Assembly: GCA_028673005.1 (NCBI GenBank)
Contig: CM054116.1
Span: 33,576,854-33,640,853 of the forward strand
DNA: 64,000 nt
Source of the DNA: Tanypteryx hageni
Lineage: Eukaryota; Arthropoda; Insecta; Odonata; Petaluridae
Direction of reading: 5' to 3'
Positions 56,227 to 64,000 of this stretch are shown in pieces. The notes under the pieces are model-generated. The model was not told where the DNA came from. It ran no database searches and worked only from the letters and a program-made list of their open reading frames with translations. The position numbers were made by a program, and so were the translations under genes. Numbering within the stretch: the first letter of the stretch is position 1; each line of letters begins with the position of its first letter.

Positions 56227-56508
56227 TTACGAGAATGTTGCCATAGCAACGACTATTTTTGGACTCGGATTCGATATATTTTAATGCACACGCGCGTTAT
56301 TTTAGCCGCGCAAATACGCGTGACCAATTTAATATTCCGTTCGAATGTATTTGTAATATTTTATATCGCTAAATTATAAAATTTGGGAACACAAAAAGCA
56401 ACATATCCGCGTTTAATCGAAAGCTATTAAAGCCAATATATGTAAGTATTAAATATATGATTAAATGGAAAATAGGCATCATAAGTTCCGTTTGGATCAT
56501 CTTGTTTC
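56227..56508 (+). repeat. M2 repeat, right part
   Basis: It resumes at 'ttacgagaatgttgcca', exactly where 53715 stopped relative to the intact copy at 42483. It ends 'aaaataggcatcataagttccg...catcttgtt'. Confidence 0.75.
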
Positions 56509-56874
56509 TCTTAAAAAAAACTTGAAAATATGTCGTTAAAAGTTTAATTTTGGAAAAATTTGGTCCGAATTTTAAATTTGATCTCATACTTTTCTCCGTT
56601 CCTAGGCTCAAGTCTCGAATTCTTACGATGATTTTGAACAATTTTAAATTAAAAAAATTATGGTTCACTATTTTCCATGTTATTTAAATTGATAAAAATT
56701 AAAAAGGAAAATATTGTTTTAATTAAAAATGTAAATCAAATCTGTTTTTTAAACCATACCATTTCGCTATTCTTTTTATTGCGGTTAAAACAAAACCTTC
56801 CTCTAGTTGCTACGTTCTGTAGTTGTCGAGTTAAGGCGGCATAAACATCCAAACTTTCTAAAATACATAATAGA
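56509..56874 (-). mobile_element. Helitron H3, 5'-end fragment
   Basis: It matches the 5' regions of H1 (54430-54780) and H2 (55960-56226), including 'ttgctacgttctgtagttg' and 'ccatgttatttaaat'. The minus-strand 5' end TCTATTATG is at 56874, followed by T. No CTAG end was found on the left, so it is truncated. Confidence 0.5.
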
Positions 56875-57420
56875 TAAATCATTTTAATAAAACATGAACG
56901 TTTATTTTGCAACATTTGGCTGTTAAATACTCTATGGTAATATTTGTTAAATACATATTCTGGTGTTTTTCTAAAATATTTTTCATAAGTTTTCATGATA
57001 AGGAATGTTACTAATGTTAAAGGAATTGTTTGCGTTAAGCAATGCGAAATAAAATAATTTAATATCCTTTAATATATTTTCTCGCAATGAAAACCGGCAA
57101 ACTCCTTATCCCCTCGCATAAATTTGTTAAAGAAATGGGAAAATAAAATACCCAGGAGGGAATTATAACGCTAACTATTTAACAAAGAATTCGATTTTTA
57201 AGGAGAATATGCAAATCATTTTCATATTCGCCTTCACACTGTAAAGTTACAAAGCAATGCAGCACCTACAGTGCTGTATCAGATAAATAAGGAAACTGTT
57301 AAAGGGGTTAAACAACATCCTACTTTTCGTATGAATCACTAAAAAAACTAAATATTATGCGCGAATTCCGAACGACATCTTAACCGGTCATTGACATTTA
57401 CGTGCATCTTTCGATCCATT
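56875..57420. other. unassigned AT-rich stretch
   Basis: Nothing was recognised. Confidence 0.4.
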
Positions 57421-57429
57421 TCAATGCAT

Positions 57430-57800
57430 ACCTCTCTTCGCCTTCCCTCTTTTGCCTCCTCATAGGTTCACCCTCTCTCCGTCCGTGCTTCTTCCCTTAG
57501 ATTCTTCCCCATTTCTTCATTGCGGGCACAGTCTCTCCGCCCCCTCCTCTTCTCCATTGGTCCATTCCTTAATCGCCCTGATTGGGACTCTGTCTACAGA
57601 TTGGGGAGAGAGGCAGGCGTAGGGGGCGCTGCCGCGGCTGGGAGGAGGGCTGCAGTCACAAGAGGGTGAGAAGGGGAGGGGGAAAACAAAAGGGGAGCGC
57701 AATGGATGATGCGGGGAGGAGCGGAGAAGAGGTAGCGAGTCACGGAGCCGCGCGTGTAGTGAGGAGGGGGAGGGGGGGAGGAGGAGGGGGACGCGAATCC
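57430..57800 (+). repeat. pyrimidine tract then purine tract, G-rich
   Basis: 57430-57560 is C/T-rich and 57600-57800 is G/A-rich, with G runs at 57760-57792 that could form a quadruplex. CpG is frequent to about 57960. Open frames on both strands are artefacts of composition. Confidence 0.55.
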
Positions 57801-57899
57801 TCCTTCGGATTGCCGCGCTAAATCTATTCTCGGATGCCGTGTACGGGGGGCGCGTGTGAGTGTCTCGCTCCCGCCTTGATGAGCTTGTAAGGACATGTA

Positions 57900-58770
57900 G
57901 AGACGCGTGTTAAGTCCGTTGTGTCACTGCGATTCGAACGTCTGAGTAGCGACGGCGATAAACAAGGCTAATTAGCGCGGTGAAGCATTTCTTATACTTC
58001 GTTGCCGTTCCAAAAATATTTGAGTCTTTATGAAACTTCTAAAATGCGTCGATATTACGTTTTTATGTCATTTTCTATGTGTTTCACTATTTTCTAAAAA
58101 TATTTTTCTAGTGAGTGATCACATTAAAAAATGAAAGACATTTCAGTGGCTCATGCATTAGAAGTAAATTCAGCGCATTGGAGTTTGGTTCAGTACTAGT
58201 TATGTGATGAATAAGATCAATAGTTTTTAAGCCTTCCTCACTGTAAAATGAAGCGATTGTAAGATTTTACTTGTTTCAATGCGAGATTATAAAATATGGA
58301 GTATATTTTTAGTTTAAAAATCTTATAATTGAATTCATGATGAAAATCATGAACTGTTAGGCGCTTCGTTAAGCTTAAATCTGCATTCCATTTTCAATCT
58401 TATTCCACGGTGCAACGGATGAACATGCATTGAAATCTTGCTGTCGTGGAATTATTTTAGAAGGAAATTCCGGCGCAACCGTCTGTGCTCGTTCATTGTG
58501 AATCTTTGCAGAAACATGTTCATTCCTATTATATTAGGGAATTTTTCGCATGAAAAATCTTCTCCGTATTGCAACAAGGAGTTATTTTTCTGCATAACAC
58601 ACAATCCCTTCGTCAATCAAAGGGTAAAAATAAGTATATAAGAAAGAGGAAATGAATTGGTCCTGAATAATATGAAGAGGGAAAAGTATATTCCATAAAT
58701 GGAATACACAGAGATTACAAAGGCGTTCTTTATGGGAAATATGTACGTATTAAACGGTATCGAAAGAGTC
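57900..58770. other. unassigned stretch
   Basis: Nothing was recognised. The frame 58438-58641 has no domain. Confidence 0.4.
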
Positions 58771-59045
58771 TCGAATTTTTATTCCCGAAACTATAAGTCG
58801 TAATTATATGGTCTCGAAGACTATCTTGTAGTAAATGTTCTCTATCCAAATAAATTTTTAAATCTATAACTCACAGATCATATAAGAGCATGGGAGACAA
58901 ATATATGGATTTTTAATTGTTGTTTGCTGAGTGAACCGTCTTCGCGATCGATGTAAACAAAATATGCGATGTTTTTCTTAGGATTTTCTCGAATTTTTAT
59001 TTCCGAAGCCGTAAGTCGTAATTATATGGTTTCTAAGACTATCTT
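58771..59045 (+). repeat. 218 bp tandem repeat, units 1 and start of 2
   Basis: 'tcgaatttttatt' plus 'gtaagtcgtaattatatgg' occurs at 58771 and again at 58989, 218 bp apart. Unit 2 is interrupted at 59045 by the RTE-like element and continues at 62379. Confidence 0.8.
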
Positions 59046-59196
59046 CCCTCCCTAAGGACTGCATAACCTTACAGAGGTGGGAGGGTTTGTGTACTCTTAC
59101 GAACCAAAGAGCTATGCCGGCGGGAGATAATTCTCCTGGTAGGACCATCCAAGCCGGAAAGGTCTGAGGGGAAGAGTCAGACTAAGAAGCAGTCTT
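59046..59196 (+). ncRNA. candidate HDV-like ribozyme at the element's 5' end
   Basis: P1 is CCCTCCC (59046-59052) with GGGAGGG (59079-59085). P3 is ACC (59066-59068) with GGT (59076-59078), enclosing a 7 nt loop and directly abutting P1, as in HDV. P2 is AGGACTGC (59055-59062) with GCAGTCTT (59189-59196), containing one G-U wobble. CTAAG, the same as a known HDV J4/2 core, lies just before P2'. The 5' strand of P1 starts at the first base of the element, where self-cleavage would act. P1.1 pairing is not obvious, and the P4 region (about 100 nt) is long. Confidence 0.5.
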
Positions 59197-59375
59197 GGGG
59201 GTTTTACATCCCCCTGTGCAAGGGCAGCAGCTTGCACAGTACCTCTGTAGGTGGTGATCATGTGGATCTGAACAGCTACAGATGGGTAATCACTCTGTGA
59301 AACTGCGATGAGGAAAGCAAGGGGAAACTACCTCATTATATTTCCCATGATAGGCTGAAAAGCTGAAATACCTCT

Positions 59376-62342
59376 ATGAATCTTTCTGGGGTAAAATATT
59401 CCGGAGGTAAAATAGTCCCCCAATCGGATCTCCGGGTGGGGACTACCCTAGGGGATGCACAGAGGAAATTTAACATTAATAAGAAAGCAAGTGGTGAGAA
59501 ATTAAGAATAGGCACATGGAATGTTAGGACTATGAATTCAGGGGGTAAACTAGAGAACATAAAAAGGGAAATGAGAAGGAATAATGTAGGTATAGTAGGT
59601 CTTAGTGAAGTTCGGTGGGAAGGAGAAGGCGAAATAAATTCAGACGAATTTAAGATTATTTACTCAGGAGGGGAGAAAAAGGAAAGGGGAGTGGGGATTA
59701 TAATGAGAAAAGAGATAGCTGAAAGAATTAGCAAGGTAGTGACAGTTAATGATAGATTAATAGCCGTAAAACTTCAGATGGAGCCAGTGGAAATGCTTAT
59801 AATTCAAGTGTATATGCCAACGACTAATGCTGGCGACGACGAAGTAGATGAAATGTATGAACAGATTATGGAGATATTGGAGGAGGAGGGAAAAGGAAGG
59901 ATCACCACCATAGTAATGGGAGATTGGAACAGTGTAGTCGGAGAGGGACAGGAAGATAACATAGTGGGAAAATATGGACTAGGGAAGAGAAATGAAAGAG
60001 GGGATAAACTTGTGGAATTCTGCCATAGAAATAGATTAATTGTAACTAATACATGGTTTAAGCATCACCAGCGGAGACTTTACACATGGAGAAGCCCAGG
60101 AGACCAGAGACGATACCAGATAGATTACATACTAGTCAATGAAAGATTTAGAAATAGCATTAAAAATGTGAAAACACTACCAGGGGCAGATATCGATTCT
60201 GACCACAACCTTTTGGTGGCAAATATACAATGTAGACTGAAGAGCGTTAAGAGAAACGTAAAAGTTAACAAGAAATGGAACTTAGAGGAACTCCTCAAAA
60301 ACAAGGAGGCTATCATGACTGAGCTGGAGGAAAGGTTGGGGGAGAGAGATGAAGAAAATAGGAAGAATGTAGATGAGGAGTGGAGATACATCCATAGCAA
60401 CATTAAAGATGTAATGGAAAAGAAGGTAGGAAAGATAACGGGTGAAAGAAACAAAAAACCCTGGATCACAGCAGCCATGCTGCAAAAAATGGAAGAGCGG
60501 AGAAAGTGGAAGAACATAAACACTGAAGAAGGCCAAAGAAAGTACAAGGAGTTAAATAATGCTTTAAGAAGGGAAACAGATAAAGCCAGAGAACAGTGGA
60601 TAAATGAGAAATGCGAGGAGATTGTCGAATGTGAAAGAATTTGTAGAACAGACCTCATGTATAGCAAAGCAAGGGAACTATTCAAGAAAAAAGCAAGAAA
60701 GATAGGACGTAAAGGAATCATGAACAAAAGTGGTAAAATAGTATCGGAGCCAGACAATGTAAAGAATGTCTGGAAAGAATACATTGAGGTTCTGTATGAC
60801 AAAGAAGGAAAGCCAAGAAATATTGAATTAAATGAAGAAGAGGATGTAGAAGAAGATCAGCTAGGACCAAGTATTCTCGAGTCTGAAGTTAAAAGAGCAA
60901 TTGATGACATGAAAAGAAGAAAGGCAGTTGGGAGTGATGATATACCCGTGGACGTTCTTAAGGTTTTGGGGTCTAAAGCAGTTAAGCAACTCACAAAATT
61001 TTTTAACCAAGTATATGATACTGGCGTATGGCCTGAAGATTTTTTAGATGTTGTGATGGTACCACTGGAGAAAAAGAACAATGCAAAATGTTGTAAGGAT
61101 TACAGAACTATTAGTTTAATTTCTCATACAGCTAAAGTTCTAACCAGAATAATAACCAAAAGAATTGAATGTAAAATAGAAAAGGAGCTGCAAGATAATC
61201 AGTTTGGTTTTAGAAGAGGAAGGGGGACTAGAGATGCTATAGGATGTATGAGGATCATGATAGAAAGAGCGCTAGAAGTCAATAAAGATATGTATTTTTG
61301 TTTTGTAGATTGGGAGAAAGCTTTTGACCGAGTGAAATGGGATAAGATGCTGGGTATTTTAAACAAAATAGGAATAGATTGGAAAGATAAAAGACTGCTT
61401 AAAAACCTTTACTTTGATCAAAAGATTAGAGTCAGGGTTGAAGGAGAAGAAACAGAAAGTACTTCAATAGGGAGGGGAGTGAGGCAGGGTTGTCCTATTT
61501 CACCAGCGATATTTAATATGTATGCAGAAACAATAACAGAAGAAGCGTTGATGGAAGAGAAAGGATTTAAGATAGGAGGTGAAAGTATTACCACCATTAA
61601 ATACGCAGATGATCAGGGCTTAATAGCAGAAGGCGAGAAAGAGCTTCAGAGGATGACAGACAGACTAGCTGAGGTTGGCCAACAATATGGAATGAAGATC
61701 AATACAGAAAAAACGAAAGTCATGGTGGTTTCAAAGGAACATAAAGAATTAAATATAATGGTAAATGGCCAAAAATCGGAACAAGTAAGTAGTTTCAAAT
61801 ATCTCGGCAGTATTTTAGCACAGGATGGAAGTAGTACACAGGACATCAGAAGTAGGATTGCAATGGCAAAAGCAGCATTTAACGAGAAGAAGGAGCTTCT
61901 CACAAGCAAGAAAATAAATCTAGAAACAAGGAAGAAATTAGCAAAATGCTACATATGGAGCATAGCTCTTTATGGTGCAGAGACGTGGACGATAAGGAGA
62001 AAGGAGGAAAAATATTTAGAAAGTTTTGAGATGTGGGTATGGAGAAGAATGATGAAAGTGAAATGGACAGAGAGGAAGAGAAACGAAGAAGTATTAGAAA
62101 TGGTGGGAGAAGATAGGATGCTAATAAAAACAATCAGGAAAAGAAAAGCAAATTGGATAGGGCACATATTGAGAAGACAGTGTTTACAAAGGACGATCTT
62201 AGAAGGAAAAATTAGTGGAAAAAGAGGAAGAGGGAGAAAAAGAATAGGAATATTAGATAATATAAAGCAGGGATATACTACTTATAGAGGTATAAAAGAG
62301 GCTTCTTGGGAGAGAGAGAAATGGAGGCAGCGATTCAGTTAA
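59376..62342 (+). CDS. RTE-like retrotransposon polyprotein (endonuclease plus reverse transcriptase), intact
   Basis: A 988-residue protein that nicks target DNA and reverse-transcribes its RNA at the nick. The apurinic-type endonuclease spans about residues 43-285: TWNVRTM (Asn 49), LSEVRW (Glu 78), MGDWNS (Asp 183, Asn 185), IDYILV (Asp 250) and DSDHNLL (Asp 276, His 277). A charged linker (about 290-480) follows. The RT spans about 500-790: QFGFRRGRGT, CFVDWEKAFDRV (Asp 645), GRGVRQGCPISP and KYADDQGL (Asp 745-746). The C-terminal region holds YGAETWTIRR, NWIGHILRR and a basic KRGRGRKR stretch. All expected catalytic residues are present with no stop. The ATG at 59376 gives a complete endonuclease. 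Host annotations often label such proteins craniofacial development protein 2-like. Confidence 0.93.
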   Translation: MNLSGVKYSGGKIVPQSDLRVGTTLGDAQRKFNINKKASGEKLRIGTWNVRTMNSGGKLENIKREMRRNNVGIVGLSEVRWEGEGEINSDEFKIIYSGGEKKERGVGIIMRKEIAERISKVVTVNDRLIAVKLQMEPVEMLIIQVYMPTTNAGDDEVDEMYEQIMEILEEEGKGRITTIVMGDWNSVVGEGQEDNIVGKYGLGKRNERGDKLVEFCHRNRLIVTNTWFKHHQRRLYTWRSPGDQRRYQIDYILVNERFRNSIKNVKTLPGADIDSDHNLLVANIQCRLKSVKRNVKVNKKWNLEELLKNKEAIMTELEERLGERDEENRKNVDEEWRYIHSNIKDVMEKKVGKITGERNKKPWITAAMLQKMEERRKWKNINTEEGQRKYKELNNALRRETDKAREQWINEKCEEIVECERICRTDLMYSKARELFKKKARKIGRKGIMNKSGKIVSEPDNVKNVWKEYIEVLYDKEGKPRNIELNEEEDVEEDQLGPSILESEVKRAIDDMKRRKAVGSDDIPVDVLKVLGSKAVKQLTKFFNQVYDTGVWPEDFLDVVMVPLEKKNNAKCCKDYRTISLISHTAKVLTRIITKRIECKIEKELQDNQFGFRRGRGTRDAIGCMRIMIERALEVNKDMYFCFVDWEKAFDRVKWDKMLGILNKIGIDWKDKRLLKNLYFDQKIRVRVEGEETESTSIGRGVRQGCPISPAIFNMYAETITEEALMEEKGFKIGGESITTIKYADDQGLIAEGEKELQRMTDRLAEVGQQYGMKINTEKTKVMVVSKEHKELNIMVNGQKSEQVSSFKYLGSILAQDGSSTQDIRSRIAMAKAAFNEKKELLTSKKINLETRKKLAKCYIWSIALYGAETWTIRRKEEKYLESFEMWVWRRMMKVKWTERKRNEEVLEMVGEDRMLIKTIRKRKANWIGHILRRQCLQRTILEGKISGKRGRGRKRIGILDNIKQGYTTYRGIKEASWEREKWRQRFS

Positions 62343-62345
62343 AAC

Positions 62346-62359
62346 CTGTCTTCGGACAG
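62346..62359 (+). promoter_or_regulatory. 3' UTR hairpin with UUCG loop
   Basis: CTGTC-TTCG-GACAG is a perfect 5 bp stem with a C-closed UUCG tetraloop, four bases after the stop codon and just before the (ATG)n tail. In RTE-type elements the RT recognises the short 3' UTR to start target-primed reverse transcription, so this is the probable recognition structure. The role is inferred. Confidence 0.6.
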
Positions 62360-62378
62360 AAGCATGATGATGATGATG

Positions 62379-62720
62379 AAGACTATCTTGAAGTAAATGT
62401 TGTCCTCTATCCGAATTAATTTTCCAAACTACACCTCACAGATCATATAAAGGCGTGGGATAGAAAAACATGGACTTTAATTGTTGTTTGCCGAGAGAAC
62501 CATCTTAGAGATCGATGTAAACAAAATATGCAATGTTTTTCACGGGAATTTCTAGAATTTCTATCTCTGAAAGTATAACTCGTAAGTACATGGCCTCGCA
62601 GACTTTCTTTTAGTAGATGGTGTTCTCAATCCGATTAAAAATTTTTAATCTGTACCTTACAGATCATATAAGAGCTAGGGAGAGAAAAGTTTGGTGTTTC
62701 ATTGTTGCTTGACGGGTGCC
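62379..62720 (+). repeat. 218 bp tandem repeat, rest of unit 2 and part of unit 3
   Basis: It continues 'gactatcttgaagtaaatgtt' and 'ctcacagatcatataa' as in unit 1. At 62553 a third unit begins (tagaatttctatctctgaaag), with 'cttacagatcatataagagc' near 62660. More diverged than units 1 and 2. Confidence 0.7.
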
Positions 62721-63719
62721 ATTTAACGAGTATTAGTTTATTAAAGTAATAATGTAAAGTGGAAGTTCTAATTGACGGATTCAGTTGAAAATCACAATTG
62801 GGCGATAAATTTTAATGACAATCACTCAGACTTAATTAAATTAAAATCCGTCTAGCGGTTTAGGAGATGAAAGTTACGACGGACGGACCAGGCGTGCCCT
62901 TAAGAGGTTCCGCTATTACCGCTTCGCTGGTAAAGAACGCCTAAAATAGAGCCAACTTGCCTCTAAAAGTGTAAAATAGTGGTGAATAGATACGTTGGTT
63001 CATAAAAATTACTACACGAAATGAACTTATTTGTATATTATGTAAAAGGAATTATTATACAATATATCATTTTCATTTCTATGATATTTACTGACAAATT
63101 AATCTATAAATGGTATTCGTGAATATTTTACAATTTGACTTAACATAAGAGAAACTGGAAATAAAAACTCGTCATTCAAGAACAAGCAATTTAAATATGT
63201 GCTTGCTTTAGGTACCAATAGCCAAAACAAGGTTAGATACCTATCTACCTTATCTATCCTATCCTATCCTTACCTATATATCCTTACCTATCTACCTTAT
63301 CTACCTATACCTATCTTGAATATTTTCAACCATAAGACGAGCTAGATTATTCTTTGTTGAATCACACTAGAGGCTTGTTAATCGTTATCATTGATCACTT
63401 TTTTAGACCCATTTCTTTTTCGCATGAAAAGCGTCCGTTCCATTTGAATTGCCCGTCTTTGCGTTCGTACACATATGGCAGAAGCTGTATATCTGGATAG
63501 ATTTTGATACAATTTGATTTATCTCAAAGCAGAAGATGGAAATGTACTTAGGTAATTATTATTGTTCAGTACATTTTTATCCAAGGAGTAGCCGATTTCA
63601 AGGATATCAAACGAGAAAGTCGTAATTCACTTCGAAAATTTTTCGTGTTTTTTAATTGCTGTCAGCGAAAACAATCTTCGTGACAACTGGAGTAAACAAT
63701 ATCTGCCTACCTTATTAAT
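62721..63719. other. unassigned stretch with short CCTATCTA-type repeats
   Basis: 63234-63318 is an imperfect array of 'ctatcctatcc', 'ctaccttatcta' and 'acctatctacc' words. Otherwise nothing was recognised. Confidence 0.5.
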
Positions 63720-63885
63720 TTAATTTTCTTTCGTGCGCACGCAAAATTTGGAAAATCAAAGGAAATGGATAATCTACGACAAATAAATTAACGTAAATAC
63801 GTCTATTTTCTTTAGGTAGGTATTCACAGCGTTTGGAAGTGAAAAGACATGATTAATTTACGACGAAGGAATGAACGTGAACATA
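63720..63885 (+). repeat. interspersed repeat shared with 24148-24310
   Basis: Same order of shared words as in the other copy, starting 'cgtgcgcacgcaaaattt' and ending near 'acgacgaaggaatgaacgtgaacata'. The family is unknown. Confidence 0.6.
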
Positions 63886-64000
63886 TAGATTACATTACTA
63901 CTATTCGAGTGAGGTAAGTTTTAAATAATTGTCGATTGTTTTATTAATTGCAATTGTTTAGGAAATTAGTCGGTGAATCGAAAATTCGATATTCCCTTTG

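Larger units (their letters stand above)
59046..62378 (+). mobile_element. RTE-like LINE, full length, 3333 bp
   Basis: It is flanked by a perfect 11 bp target duplication AAGACTATCTT (59035-59045 and 62379-62389). The layout is a 330 bp 5' UTR whose first bases are structured, a single intact ORF, a 36 bp 3' UTR, and a short (ATG)n tail in place of poly(A). One ORF with an apurinic-type endonuclease plus RT, a very short 3' UTR and a trinucleotide tail are characteristic of the RTE group. The absence of stops and the exact duplication argue for recent insertion. Confidence 0.9.

Noticed and set aside
59336..62167. Minus-strand open frames opposite the RTE-like ORF (for example 60125-60802)
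   Set aside because: They are mirror frames of a purine-rich coding strand, with hydrophobic, Phe/Ser/Leu-rich translations and no domain.

Overview
This 64 kb window looks like AT-rich intergenic or intronic DNA from an arthropod, most likely an insect. The species cannot be named from the sequence. I find no convincing host protein-coding gene: nearly every long open frame is a transposable-element (TE) protein, a TE relic, or a frame through low-complexity DNA. The mix of an RTE-like LINE, a jockey-like LINE, a Penelope-like element, Helitrons, a pogo-like DNA element, many hAT elements, a Ty3/gypsy relic and tRNA-like SINEs is typical of insect genomes.

Layout. 0-11 kb: a SINE-like fragment at the window edge, a Helitron 3' end, an M2 repeat split by a hAT relic, a 229 bp hAT MITE with exact target-site duplication, several polypurine or polypyrimidine tracts, and a tandem pair of M1 elements. 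11-15.4 kb: a 2.3 kb hAT element carrying a degraded Ty3/gypsy pol fragment, then another M1 copy. 15.4-19.5 kb: mostly featureless. 19.6-25.6 kb: a degenerate pogo-like transposon whose D1 aspartate is replaced by asparagine, with a Penelope-like fragment nested inside. 25.8-30.3 kb: a MITE, a tRNA-like sequence and three hAT-type elements, two of them with clear target duplications. 30-35 kb: mostly featureless. 35.2-37.2 kb: a hAT element containing a SINE and an M1 element. 42-51 kb: M2, M1, and a deeply nested stack of M1, hAT, inverted M1 and a jockey-like LINE. 51.4-56.9 kb: an autonomous-type Helitron relic whose helicase contains a 40 bp minisatellite, then two short Helitrons inserted head-to-tail in an M2 copy, plus a third partial one. 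58.8-62.7 kb: a full-length RTE-like LINE with an intact 988-residue ORF, inserted into a 218 bp tandem repeat.

Two recurring families are defined here from internal comparison only. M1 is about 0.7 kb with 12 bp terminal inverted repeats ACTTTCTCCATA. M2 is about 0.68 kb with GCCTACTTTCCA near both ends in inverted orientation. S1 is used for a tRNA-like SINE with a TTCGACTCC box.

The most interesting candidate is the RTE-like element. Its exact 5' end can be drawn in an HDV-like ribozyme topology, its 36 bp 3' UTR holds a UUCG-loop hairpin, and it has a perfect 11 bp target duplication and no visible disabling mutation. Second is the minisatellite that arose inside a Helitron helicase coding sequence.
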